From contig NZ_JAGQDC010000005.1 of the NCBI RefSeq assembly GCF_023282985.1, positions 186,001 to 250,000 of the forward strand: a stretch of DNA of 64,000 nucleotides. The letters are read 5' to 3'. Each line of letters starts with the position of its first letter. The first letter of the stretch is position 1. The notes beneath the pieces are model-generated. The model saw only the letters and a program-made list of their open reading frames with translations, had not been told where the DNA came from and made no database searches. This DNA comes from Serratia silvae. Its GTDB lineage: Bacteria; Pseudomonadota; Gammaproteobacteria; Enterobacterales; Enterobacteriaceae. A program made the translations under genes and the position numbers. Shown here one piece after another: positions 53,740 through 63,561 of the stretch.

Positions 53740-54834
53740 ATGTTTTTTAATAACACAACCCCGTATAGTGTAGACTGGAGCCCTGGTTTTGATAAAAATG
53801 GTAGGGAACAATTAGTTGTCATCATTAAAGTCACCTGGGAACTACCGCATTCTGGGCAGGATTTGGTTCTGGCTGACATGCAAACCCCCCTAATAGAGGC
53901 AGATATTTCTACTGGCAAACCGGGGTTTTCTGCTACCTTATATGAGGGCGATTACGCAACATTTAAACCATGTTGCGATGTACTGGTTAATGGTTGCGCC
54001 TACTCACCCTCTGACAGGCCGGTTAAAGAAGTGCCGGTATTGTTGCAAGTCAATAATCAGAACAATACATTGTTGAGTAAAGGATTTATGGTTAAGGGCG
54101 ATCGCTATTGGGAGCCTGGAGTGATTTCCTTTAGACCGTCGTCGCAACAGCCATTTACTAAAATGCCGGTCTCCTATGATAATGCGTTTGGCGGGATAGA
54201 TAACACCAAGCTCACTCATCCTTATTTTTATCAAGATAACCCAGTGGGAAGAGGTTATTCTCATCATAAAACCAAGTTAGCGGGTACCCTGCTGGCTAAC
54301 ACCGAAGAAATCGGTAACCCAATCCGTACCCCTGGTGGTCATTATCGCCCGATGGCTTTAGGTGCTGTGGGCCGATCATGGCCGATACGCAGCCGCTATG
54401 CAGGTACCTATGATGATCACTGGATACAAAACATCATGCCGTTTTGCCCTGATGATTTTGACTATCGTTTTTTTCAATCTACACCACCAGACCAACAAAT
54501 ACCTTATCCTCAGGGGGGAGAGATTGTATCGTTATTAAATTTCTCCCAAAATGCCGTTCTCAAATTTAAACTACCGCAACAAAAGATCCCGGTTATTTTT
54601 ATTCCCCATGTAGGTTCTGATAAGCAGCTTCAAAGTATGGTTGACACTATTTTAATCGAGCCCGAACTGGGAAGAGTGGTTATGACCTCCAGAGCTGTTC
54701 TGCCAATTAAGAAAAGCCTTCATGAAATTAAGGAAGTGATTGTGGGCGAAATGTCTAGCTCATGGTATAGAATTAGATATTCTCCGCATAAAAAACATTA
54801 CTCCAGTTTATTGGAGTTATGTAACAAGATCTGA
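53740..54834 (+). CDS. DUF2169 T6SS accessory protein 2
   Basis: This 364-residue protein is a stand-alone DUF2169 domain. YDNAFGGIDNTKLTHPYFYQDNPVGRGY, IRTPGGHYRPMALGAVGRSWPIRSRYAGTYDDHW and FCPDDFDYRFFQSTPPDQQIP are the family landmarks. Unlike the first DUF2169 protein it has no pentapeptide repeats. It probably loads the PAAR-like protein/toxin of this cassette onto the spike. AAGGAGG precedes the ATG by about 7 bases. Confidence 0.9.
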   Translation: MFFNNTTPYSVDWSPGFDKNGREQLVVIIKVTWELPHSGQDLVLADMQTPLIEADISTGKPGFSATLYEGDYATFKPCCDVLVNGCAYSPSDRPVKEVPVLLQVNNQNNTLLSKGFMVKGDRYWEPGVISFRPSSQQPFTKMPVSYDNAFGGIDNTKLTHPYFYQDNPVGRGYSHHKTKLAGTLLANTEEIGNPIRTPGGHYRPMALGAVGRSWPIRSRYAGTYDDHWIQNIMPFCPDDFDYRFFQSTPPDQQIPYPQGGEIVSLLNFSQNAVLKFKLPQQKIPVIFIPHVGSDKQLQSMVDTILIEPELGRVVMTSRAVLPIKKSLHEIKEVIVGEMSSSWYRIRYSPHKKHYSSLLELCNKI

Positions 54835-54886
54835 TAGTAGTTCATAGGTTTTTGCAAAAGAATAGTGAGTCAAAAGGAGATTTATT

Positions 54887-55915
54887 ATGGAACCACTAGC
54901 TGTTTTAGCATCAGGGATGGTCACTGCGGTTGGTTTTAATTCCCCCACCAGCTGCGCCGCTATCAGGGCAGGAATTAGCGGTGTCGAGGAGCTTAATATA
55001 TCAGAATACATTGGCAGTACAGATAAATTACGCGGAGCTAAGGTTAACCTTCCCCAATGGTGGAATAGTTTATATAAATTCGTCAATCTTGCCGCACCCG
55101 CTATTTGGGAATGCTTGCAAGCTATCCCTGTTGAATGGCATCACCACATCCCAATTTTCCTCGGTATTTCTTTACCCCATAAAAAACGGTTGAGCGATTA
55201 TGACAACCTTTTGAACATAGTGGAAAGTAAGTTGAATTTATCCCATCATAGATACTCAAAAATTATTCCATCAGGGCAAATATCGGGGATCCATGCGTTA
55301 AAGTTGACAGCAGAAACGTTGCTTGATGAGCAAGTGCCGTGTTGTATTATCGCTGGTACGGACAGCTACTTACAGGACGAGATTTTCGACTATTATATTG
55401 GACATCGTCGTATTTATACAACAGATAACTCTAATGGTTTTTTCCCCGGTGAAGCCGGAGCCGCAGTTCTTGTAGGACTTGGCAAAAAATTTCCAAAATC
55501 AACATTACATATCACTGGCTTTGGTGAAGGTAATGAGCCATCAACAGTGTTTACAACAGACTTACCCTTTAGAGCAACAGGAATGACAGAAGCATTAAAA
55601 TCTGCTGTTGCAGACTCAGGAATTGAACTAAACCGGATCAATTTGTCACTTTCCGACCTTAATGGTGAATACTATAAATTTAATGAGATGACGATTGCCA
55701 CGTCTCGCTTTAGTCGCCATGACAAGCCCGTGTCTATTGATAATATTTGGCATCCTATCGAGTATATAGGTGAGGTCGGTGCAGCTATTGTTCCTCTTTT
55801 ATTAGGTGTTGCATTGGATTCTAGGCAAAAGGGATATAACCCCGGGGAGCATTTACTGTTACATGTTGGCAATGATGAGTGTGAGCGTGGCGCACTAATT
55901 GCGAACTTTAGATAA
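54887..55915 (+). CDS. Ketoacyl-synthase-fold protein with catalytic residues replaced
   Basis: This 342-residue thiolase/beta-ketoacyl-synthase-like protein keeps fold motifs (ASGMVTAVGFNSPTSCAAIRAG, IIAGTDSYL, GFFPGEAGAAVLVG). The nucleophilic Cys of the family (TACTSGVH in FabF) aligns with Gln131 in SGQISGIH. The two catalytic His are replaced: DLNGE at about 257-261 replaces the first, and Glu296 (IGEVGAA) replaces the GH. Cys-to-Gln is the change seen in KSQ domains and chain-length factors. It therefore should not condense fatty acids and is probably a structural T6SS accessory. Last gene of the island. Confidence 0.82.
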   Translation: MEPLAVLASGMVTAVGFNSPTSCAAIRAGISGVEELNISEYIGSTDKLRGAKVNLPQWWNSLYKFVNLAAPAIWECLQAIPVEWHHHIPIFLGISLPHKKRLSDYDNLLNIVESKLNLSHHRYSKIIPSGQISGIHALKLTAETLLDEQVPCCIIAGTDSYLQDEIFDYYIGHRRIYTTDNSNGFFPGEAGAAVLVGLGKKFPKSTLHITGFGEGNEPSTVFTTDLPFRATGMTEALKSAVADSGIELNRINLSLSDLNGEYYKFNEMTIATSRFSRHDKPVSIDNIWHPIEYIGEVGAAIVPLLLGVALDSRQKGYNPGEHLLLHVGNDECERGALIANFR

Positions 55916-55967
55916 TAATATTTTTATAATAAGAGACGATTTTCGCGACATTTAACATCCTTAAAGC

Positions 55968-56096
55968 GTTTCAGCTTTAGCAAGACTGGCTCGTGCGCTG
56001 CTTGCTGCAAAAATAGGCTGTGAGTATTGCATTGTGCCGGGGGTTGATAGTTATCTGCAACAATCCACCATCAGATACTATCTTGATGAACAAGTT
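55968..56096 (+). pseudogene. Remnant of a second ketoacyl-synthase-like gene
   Basis: In the frame from 55968 the DNA reads LARLARALLAAKIGC then CIVPGVDSYLQQSTIRYY, which matches the ketoacyl-synthase-like protein just upstream (CCIIAGTDSYLQDEIFDYY). Neither a start nor the rest of the gene is present, so this is a fragment of a lost second copy. It abuts the truncated oxidoreductase and marks a recombination or deletion scar at the right end of the T6SS island. Confidence 0.72.
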
Positions 56097-56185
56097 ATCA
56101 TCTGTATTTCTTGTTATATTGCTTATTTCATCTATAATTGCAACACCAAAGGAAAATCCACAAAACCAATAGCACTTTGATATTA

Positions 56186-57219
56186 GTTGCGGCGCGCGCG
56201 AGCTGTTACTGCCCTTCCCTGGCTGGACGCTACCGGGCGTGACAGGGGCTGGCGGCTTACAGGCGCAGATCAAAAATGGCTTATCGCTGCAAGGCGAGCG
56301 GATTGTCATTGCAGGCAGCGGACCGTTGCTACTGGCGGTTGCCGATAGCGTCACCAAAGCGGGTGGTAAGGTCATACTGCTGGCCGAACAAGTTTCGATG
56401 AAACGCCTGGCGAGATTCGCCATTGGGTTGTGGCATTGGCCAGCGAAAGTACGGCAGTCATTACGCTTAATTAACCGCCGCTATCGCCTCAATAGCCATG
56501 TAGTGGAAGCGCTAGGCGAGCAGCGGCTGACCGCAGTTCGCGTCCAACAAGGGGAGCAGGTTCGTACAATCGCCTGCGATCGACTTGCCTGTGGATTCGG
56601 ACTGGTGGCGAATATCGAATTGGCCATGCTATTGGGATGCAGAATAGAGAATGCGGCCATTGCCGTTGATGCATTGCAACAAACCAGTGTGGCCAACCTG
56701 TATGCGGCGGGTGAATGCACCGGTGTGGGGGGAAGTGAACTGGCCTTGGCGGAAGGCGCAATTGCCGGGTATGCCGCCAGCGGTAATATCGTACGTGCTC
56801 AGGCATTGTTGGCAAAACGTAGCATATGGCAGCGTTTTGCCGCCGCAGTCAGCCAGACCTTTGTGCTAAACCCAACGCTGAAAACCCTCGGCGCAGCCGA
56901 CACCTTACTGTGCCGCTGTGAGGATGTAACGCTGGGGGAGATTGATGCCGCAACGGGCTGGGCAGCCACCAAACTGCATAGTCGCTGCGGTATGGGGGCC
57001 TGCCAGGGGAAAATCTGCGCCACAGCGGCTCGACATCTGTTTGACTGGCCCATACCGCAGCCAAGAGTGCCTTTGACCCCGGCACGGCTTGAAACACTGG
57101 CTTTACTGGCCCCTCACCCCAACCCTCTCCCACAGGGAGAGGGAGCTGGTAAGGTGTCGTTTTCTGGTGTAGAGGTGATCTGCGATAGAGTTGATACAGA
57201 AGAGGAGTGTACTAAATAA
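56186..57219 (+). pseudogene. 5'-truncated FAD/[2Fe-2S] oxidoreductase (HcnB/opine-oxidase type)
   Basis: The open frame enters at about 56186 with CGARELLLPFPGW, a segment that in complete homologues lies about 100 residues inside the protein. The N-terminal FAD-binding GxGxxG is missing. Retained are a nucleotide-binding GERIVIAGSGPLLLAVA, NLYAAGECTGVGG and a C-terminal BFD-like [2Fe-2S] domain with CRCED and CGMGACQGKIC. The complete family oxidises amines, hydroxyproline or opines. A GTG at 56239 could start a 326-residue product but without FAD binding. The last 35 residues are unlike the family and come from an inserted palindromic repeat. Confidence 0.8.
57111..57143. repeat. REP-like palindromic repeat at the oxidoreductase 3' end
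   Basis: CCCTCTCCC-aca-GGGAGAGGG (57123-57143) is a perfect 9-bp inverted repeat preceded by CCCTCACCCCAA. This belongs to a widespread intergenic repeat whose translation gives HPNPLPQGEG. It is read here as part of the ORF, suggesting insertion into or just after the original 3' end. Confidence 0.75.
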
Positions 57220-57351
57220 ATTGTGGCATTTTCGGTCCCCACCAAAGATTTCGTTACCCGCAAAATCCCATTTTGTGCTCCGGGCGTTGTATCAGCCTGG
57301 AGCACAGCTCTTTGCATCAAAAATGCAGACTTCAGAAACGCGGCCTGTTAT

Positions 57352-57702
57352 TTATAGCCAGCTGGTGTTTTTCCAACCCTTTTTTGCCATGCAGGCAGTA
57401 AATGCGGCTTTCCGGCTATTTATATTAACGTCCAAGGGGTAGCTTTCAACGCCTAGTTTATTTTCATATTTATAACCACTACTGTTACATCCATCGTCAT
57501 CTTTATTGCATTTCAATGAAACCTGCTTTTCAACGCTTCTGGTAGCGACCTCATTTTTAACCGGGTACTGAGCTAATGACTCAGTATCGCAAAGGTTATT
57601 CGCCTCTTGAAGGGGCAGTGTTGGCGTACCTAACGGTTCCCATGTGGCAGCACAGCCCGACAGAATAATGGCGGGGAAAACAGCGAACAGGCATTTATTC
57701 AT
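57352..57702 (-). CDS. Small lipoprotein of unknown function
   Basis: This 116-residue predicted lipoprotein has signal MNKCLFAVFPAIILSGC with lipobox LSGC (Cys17). The mature part has four cysteines in two close groups (NNLC, KCNKDDDGC and a later ACMAKKGW) likely to form disulphides in the periplasm. The C-terminal AFTACMAKKGW is a motif often seen in small enterobacterial lipoproteins. No operon partner; it is convergent with the oxidoreductase remnant. A stem TGTGCTCC/GGAGCACA (57274-57306) lies between them. Function not recognised. Confidence 0.72.
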   Translation of the reverse strand: MNKCLFAVFPAIILSGCAATWEPLGTPTLPLQEANNLCDTESLAQYPVKNEVATRSVEKQVSLKCNKDDDGCNSSGYKYENKLGVESYPLDVNINSRKAAFTACMAKKGWKNTSWL

Positions 57703-58034
57703 AAAATTTTCTTTAGTTAAATTGAAGGAACTACTTTGTTAGCAGAGAACGCTTGAAACATAACTTACTGAGATAGAGAACTTTATCGGACAGGTGAGTC
57801 ACGGCAACGGTGAAACCCTTGGTATAGAGGACATAATAGTGTAACGGATTTAAACGGCAGATTAACGGCCGTACTCCAACTCCTTGAGAGGGATCGATGC
57901 AGCAGGTCACGACAATAGGCCGGCGTCCGATCAATCTGCCCTAGCGGTATTGACTAAAATTCTAATAATAAGAGAATGATAGGATTGTGTTGGGGATATC
58001 CCCAGTGAGTAATCAATAGAAGCCGGAGCGAATC
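57703..58034. promoter_or_regulatory. 332-base gap with a 14-bp perfect palindrome before digH
   Basis: No convincing gene on either strand. TGGGGATATCCCCA at 57991-58004 is a perfect palindrome about 30 bases before the digH region and may be an operator. The rest shows no clear promoter. Confidence 0.45.
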
Positions 58035-58091
58035 ATCGCCTGTTCTCAGAGCTTTACCAAAGTTAAACAGCTAGGCGTACTTCTTGCCGGT

Positions 58092-59357
58092 GTGCTATCA
58101 CTAGCCAGTTGCACCAACGAGCCTGCGAAATCCTTAGTCACTCCGTTGCCTTCGGTGGCAAAACAACCGCATCCGGATAAATCACGGCAAAGCCAGGAAC
58201 CGGTGCGCGGCGTTTGGCTGGCAACCGTTTCCCGCCTCGATTGGCCACCAGTGACATCGCTCAACGCCAGCAGCCCAGCCATCCGCATTCAACAACAGCA
58301 GGAAGCATTGCAAGGCAAGCTGGATAAACTGAAGACGCTGGGTATCAACACCGTTTTTTTCCAGGTTAAGCCTGATGGCACTGCCCTTTGGGCATCAAAA
58401 ATTTTACCTTGGTCAGATGTGCTGACGGGGAATATTGGCGACAATCCAGGCTATGATCCGCTGCAGTTTATGCTGGATGAAGCCCACAAGCGTGGTATGA
58501 AAGTCCATGCTTGGTTTAACCCCTATCGGGTGTCCGTTAACACCAAACCAGTAACCATTGATAAACTGAACCGCACATTATCGCAGCAGCCAGCCAGCGT
58601 TTATGTGCTGCACCCCGACTGGATCCGCACCGCAGGCGAGCGATTTGTGCTCGACCCAGGTATCCCGGAGGTGCGGGACTGGATCACCAGCATCGTGGCG
58701 GAAGTTGTCGCCAACTATGATATTGACGGTGTGCAGTTTGATGATTACTTCTATGCAGAGTCACCAGGGTCCGTGCTCAACGATAGCCAGACCTTCAAAA
58801 GGTATGGTCAACATTTTGGTGCCAAAGCGGACTGGCGGCGAGACAATACTAAGCAATTGGTTGGACAAGTTTCACGTACTATCAAGAAGCTGAAACCCGA
58901 CGTTGAATTTGGTGTCAGCCCTTCTGGTGTATGGCGTAATCACTCACACGATGCGGCAGGTTCCCATACGCGAGGTGCAGCGGCATATGATGAATCTTAT
59001 GCCGATACCCGCAGTTGGGTACAGCTTGGGTTACTGGATTACATTGCCCCGCAACTGTATTGGCCCTTCGCGCGCGACGCGGCCCGTTATGATGTGCTCG
59101 CCAAATGGTGGGCGAATGTGGTGACCTCCACCAATACGCGTCTTTATATTGGCGTTGCGCTGTATAAAGTGGGGATTCCGTCAAAGAATGAGCCAGATTG
59201 GATGGTCAACGGTGGCGTACAGGAGCTACAAAAACAGCTGGATTTGAACGAGTCCGTATCGCAAATTAACGGCACGATCCTGTTCAGAGAGAACTATCTC
59301 AATCAACCACAGACCCAGCAGGCCGTCAATTACCTGAAAAATCGTTGGGGTAGTTGA
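58092..59357 (+). CDS. digH: DigH (YddW) peptidoglycan glycosidase lipoprotein
   Basis: This protein is collinear with E. coli DigH, a GHL10-type outer-membrane lipoprotein that cuts denuded glycan strands at division sites. Catalytic-domain landmarks are RGVWLATVSRLDWPPV, NTVFFQVKPDGTALW, KVHAWFNPYRVS and VDGVQFDDYFY-type acidic motif (DIDGVQFDDYF). The lipobox LASC is present, but the first ATG/GTG/TTG in frame is GTG 58092, which leaves only 6 residues before the Cys. In frame the signal peptide continues up to about 58035 (IACSQSFTKVKQLGVLL), after GGAG at 58024-58027, where ATC stands instead of ATG. With that start the length would be 440, as in E. coli. Confidence 0.88.
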   Translation: MLSLASCTNEPAKSLVTPLPSVAKQPHPDKSRQSQEPVRGVWLATVSRLDWPPVTSLNASSPAIRIQQQQEALQGKLDKLKTLGINTVFFQVKPDGTALWASKILPWSDVLTGNIGDNPGYDPLQFMLDEAHKRGMKVHAWFNPYRVSVNTKPVTIDKLNRTLSQQPASVYVLHPDWIRTAGERFVLDPGIPEVRDWITSIVAEVVANYDIDGVQFDDYFYAESPGSVLNDSQTFKRYGQHFGAKADWRRDNTKQLVGQVSRTIKKLKPDVEFGVSPSGVWRNHSHDAAGSHTRGAAAYDESYADTRSWVQLGLLDYIAPQLYWPFARDAARYDVLAKWWANVVTSTNTRLYIGVALYKVGIPSKNEPDWMVNGGVQELQKQLDLNESVSQINGTILFRENYLNQPQTQQAVNYLKNRWGS

Positions 59358-59421
59358 GGGTCATTGATTGTGCGTTAGCTCACCCACATTCACCCTACTT
59401 GCATGCCAAAGCAGAGAGTTT

Positions 59422-59453
59422 AAGGTGCCACCTTTTAAAGGTAACGGCACCTT
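59422..59453. terminator. Bidirectional hairpin between digH and the DUF2846 gene
   Basis: AAGGTGCC (59422-59429) pairs with GGCACCTT (59446-59453), and the loop itself contains ACCTTT-t-AAAGGT, so almost the whole 32 bases are self-complementary. It lies between convergent genes. The T tract is short on both sides, so termination strength is uncertain. Confidence 0.6.
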
Positions 59454-59473
59454 GCTACTTTTACCGGGTCGTA

Positions 59474-59947
59474 TCAGTTGTCGCAACGTCCTTCTTTGGC
59501 AAGCTTAACTCCTGGCTTTGAGATTACTCTTTTCCCTTCCTCTTCTGTCGACTGACTGAGGCCGGCACCACCAACAAAAGCCCCCATCTTTATATATTGC
59601 CTGACAAAATAATTCTTTCCAGACTCAGTAAAGATGGACAGGTCATTTGGGGAGAACTCTGACTCCGTTGAAATTTTATGCTTTTCCCCACCAGTCACCT
59701 GTGTGTAGAAAAACGTTTTATCTGCTGTTTCACCGATGCATTTACCATCAACATAGATATCTTTTTTTAGCGCCTTGCCAACAAAACTATCCCTGTAGAT
59801 ATACAAACCTGCTTTATTTTCATCCGGAGTTGTGAAGCTTTTAGCTTGTACGGACTCTTGCTCTGTTGCAAGTGGGACACTAGCACAACCACTTAGAAGT
59901 AAGGCACCCAAAATAGATACTGATAAAAATAAACTTTTTATATTCAT
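59474..59947 (-). CDS. DUF2846-type lipoprotein
   Basis: This 157-residue lipoprotein has signal MNIKSLFLSVSILGALLLSGC with lipobox LSGC (Cys21). The mature domain carries AGLYIYRDSFVGKALKKDIYVDGKCIGE and HKISTESEFSPNDL, the DUF2846 pattern of a small beta-sandwich. The function of this family is not known; it is thought to lie in the outer membrane facing the periplasm. Single gene with its own 3' hairpin. Confidence 0.8.
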   Translation of the reverse strand: MNIKSLFLSVSILGALLLSGCASVPLATEQESVQAKSFTTPDENKAGLYIYRDSFVGKALKKDIYVDGKCIGETADKTFFYTQVTGGEKHKISTESEFSPNDLSIFTESGKNYFVRQYIKMGAFVGGAGLSQSTEEEGKRVISKPGVKLAKEGRCDN

Positions 59948-60395
59948 GAAAATACATCCCTTTGAAAAATAATAATATACTTTATGATATCCAACCTATC
60001 CCCAAGTGGCATAAACTTTCAATAATAATAGTTACGGTCATTGATTACTCTTGGTTATTAATCAAGATCAAAACCAATTTTTGCTGAAGTTTGTCCGAGA
60101 TAAGATGTGTCTGAATGTTGCCACAAATTAATGATAGGTCAAGATAATCAATCAGGTATGCAGAAAACTTATGATAAAGCTCAAGGTTTACGTGAGCGAA
60201 TGCTTTTTAAGTAACCAGAATCACCCTTCGTATAGAACAGAGCGAGCTAGGCTGTCAGTTTGATTAAGGTGATTGATCTGGTTTTTGTGATGGAAAATAA
60301 CTTGGACTTGGGTTAGATGAGGGGACAATATGCCCCCTGAGACTGCTGGGCTAAAAATGTAGGGGCGCTGCACATGCTGCGCCCGTCTAATTCAA
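59948..60395. other. 448-base intergenic region with no recognisable gene
   Basis: Lies between the DUF2846 gene start and the ampC end. AT-rich near the lipoprotein (probable promoter there). I see no ORF with homology, RNA gene or repeat; only the ampC terminator at its right edge. Confidence 0.5.
60354..60384 (-). terminator. Rho-independent terminator of ampC
   Basis: On the minus strand GGGCGC (complement of 60379-60384) pairs with GCGCCC (complement of 60363-60368) around a 10-base loop and is followed by TTTTT (complement of 60354-60358). It starts 11 bases after the ampC stop. Confidence 0.8.
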
Positions 60396-61556
<1,161 letters not shown>

Positions 61557-61592
61557 TCATTGAGGGCTAAAGGTTCTATCAGACGCGCTTAG

Positions 61593-61619
61593 TTTGTAGA
61601 ACTTGATGATCGGCGGCAA
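61593..61619 (-). promoter_or_regulatory. Weak candidate promoter of ampC
   Basis: On the minus strand TTGCCG (complement of 61614-61619) and TACAAA (complement of 61593-61598) are 15 bases apart. This is shorter than ideal and both boxes are imperfect, fitting low constitutive expression. Confidence 0.35.
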
Positions 61620-61684
61620 ACGGTAAAATTTAGCATCTGTTGAAAGTTTTTCTATTGGCTTGGATGATAACCGATGGCGTTAAA

Positions 61685-62440
61685 TCAATCGTTAAATTCC
61701 TCCTGTAACACCACGGCCAGTGCCGACGGATTTTCCCAGGACATAGAGTGCCCTGCTTGTGGCACCGTTGCTACCGATATGCCCTGATGGCTGACATACT
61801 CAAAATCACTGTCCGGTAAGGATTGTTCGCCAAAAATCAGTGCGCGTGAACAGGACAGATTGAGGAAGGTCTCCATCCATGACGGTGAAGCTCCATCAAT
61901 CAGGCTTTTGGCTCCCCGCCACATTGCCCAGGGGGCCGCATTTTGGGCCGAACCTTTCCAGGGGGATGTGTGGTCTGCCAGCATTTCGTCGTACACTTGC
62001 GAGATAAATTCAGCTTCTGGTCTCTCCACCAGTAGGCGGCTGTATACGCCGCCACCGGCACGAAAGTTAGGTTCCGAAACCACCAGTTTACCTATTCGTT
62101 CACCCAATCGTTCTGCCACTTCAATCGCAATGCTTCCCCCCATACTGTGACCATAGAGATGGCAATGTGACAGCTTCAATGCATTAATCACTTCGATAAC
62201 AACGTCTGCTTGATGAGTAATGCTGTAATCAAAATCACGAGGTTTATCGCTAAAACCATATCCAGGAAGATCAATCAGTATGGCGCGTCGTCCCCTAAAT
62301 GCCGGATCTGCCACAATGCGTGGATACTCATAAGAAGAAGCGCACCCAAGCCCGTGAATAAACACAATCGGGATACCCTGGCCTGGCAAATCGTGCCAAC
62401 GCACACTGGCGCCAGCGGTTAACGAAAATAAACTCTGCAT
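61685..62440 (-). CDS. Alpha/beta hydrolase
   Basis: This 251-residue cytosolic alpha/beta hydrolase has oxyanion-hole motif HGLG near 29, the nucleophile elbow GHSMGG (97-102, Ser99) and a late His in QAGHSMSWENP. The start at 62440 is preferred since AAGGA is 8 bases upstream; an extension of 14 residues upstream lacks a ribosome site. The substrate is unknown; esterase, haloperoxidase and C-C hydrolase relatives share this layout. It lies upstream of ampC on the same strand but 140 bases away, so it is probably an independent gene. Confidence 0.85.
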   Translation of the reverse strand: MQSLFSLTAGASVRWHDLPGQGIPIVFIHGLGCASSYEYPRIVADPAFRGRRAILIDLPGYGFSDKPRDFDYSITHQADVVIEVINALKLSHCHLYGHSMGGSIAIEVAERLGERIGKLVVSEPNFRAGGGVYSRLLVERPEAEFISQVYDEMLADHTSPWKGSAQNAAPWAMWRGAKSLIDGASPSWMETFLNLSCSRALIFGEQSLPDSDFEYVSHQGISVATVPQAGHSMSWENPSALAVVLQEEFND

Positions 62441-62618
62441 GTAGTATTCCTTTGCTAATTTCCGGGGAGTCGAACTGTTCACACTTCTCTGGTGTTGCCG
62501 TGGCTATCTCAATGAGTGCGAATGTATCACAAAAGCCAACCAATTTAAGGTATTAGCAATTGATGACAGTCATTTAATAGCGCTATCATCAAGCCTTATA
62601 CCTAGCGGATTACGGCAA

Positions 62619-63515
62619 ATGCTCAGAAAAGATGATGTGAAACCTCGCGCCTACAAACAGGTGGATGTATTTACCACTTCGCCATTGCAGGGTAATCCCT
62701 TGGCGGTGATCCTGGAAGCAGAGGGCTTGAATGAAATGCAGATGCTTTCACTAGCTCGCTGGACCAACCTTTCGGAAACGACGTTTGTTTTCAAACCGAC
62801 TAATCCGCTAGCCGATTATCAGGTGCGCATTTTTACCCCCGAAAAAGAGCTACCCTTTGCCGGACATCCGACATTGGGCACGGCCCATGCATTACTGGAG
62901 GCTGGGCTGGTGACCAAACAGCCGGGTGTGGTGATGCAAGAGTGCGGGGTTGGTCTGGTTGCGGTCAATATTTCACCTGAAGGAACGCTGGCGTTTGCCG
63001 CACCTGCGGTAACGCTTCGAACGCTTACTGCTGAGGAAAGAGAACAGCTAATGGCCGCCTTTCAGCCTGCGGTTATTGAAGCCGATACGATACCGGTGAT
63101 TGCCGACATGGGTATTCGCTGGCTGATGGTACGTATGCCAAGCGCTCAATCCTGCCTGACGATGAGGCCGGATCAAGCCATGATTAAGAAGCTGCAAACT
63201 GATCATCAAGTTGATGGCGTGGTGATTTATGGTGCCTATTCATCAGGTGAGCCAGCAGATTATGAAATGCGAGCGTTTCTGGTTGAATGGGACAAGTTGG
63301 TTGAGGACCCAGTGACTGGCAGTGCCAATGCGTGCCTGGCCCGTTTGTTGAAGGCCAATAACTTCCCCGATGGTGGCTCGACGGCACAGGGGTACCAGGT
63401 TCGACAAGGCACCCGACTACATCGAGATGGCCGGGTTAGCATTCGTTTTATTGACGGTGAGCCTTGGGTTGGTGGGCAGAGCTGCACGCTGATTACTGGC
63501 TGGTTGAATATTTAG
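62619..63515 (+). CDS. PhzF-family isomerase/epimerase-like protein
   Basis: This 298-residue protein is of the PhzF (diaminopimelate-epimerase-like) superfamily, two similar beta-barrel halves. Family features: YKQVDVFTTSPLQGNPLAV at the start, E53 in NLSETTF (the PhzF acid position), FAGHPTLGTAHALLE and the second-half VEDPVTGSANACLARLL. Cytosolic; the natural substrate of such stand-alone proteins is unknown. The start is somewhat uncertain: no good ribosome site precedes the ATG, and the GTG at codon 7 is an alternative. Confidence 0.9.
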   Translation: MLRKDDVKPRAYKQVDVFTTSPLQGNPLAVILEAEGLNEMQMLSLARWTNLSETTFVFKPTNPLADYQVRIFTPEKELPFAGHPTLGTAHALLEAGLVTKQPGVVMQECGVGLVAVNISPEGTLAFAAPAVTLRTLTAEEREQLMAAFQPAVIEADTIPVIADMGIRWLMVRMPSAQSCLTMRPDQAMIKKLQTDHQVDGVVIYGAYSSGEPADYEMRAFLVEWDKLVEDPVTGSANACLARLLKANNFPDGGSTAQGYQVRQGTRLHRDGRVSIRFIDGEPWVGGQSCTLITGWLNI

Positions 63516-63561
63516 CGGTGGTGATAATTCACTGCCTCCTGCATAAATAAAACTGAGGTGA

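Noticed and set aside
55977-56423. Minus-strand 148-codon frame across the island end
   Set aside because: It spans the junction of two unrelated fragments and is antisense to the recognisable ketosynthase remnant and oxidoreductase.
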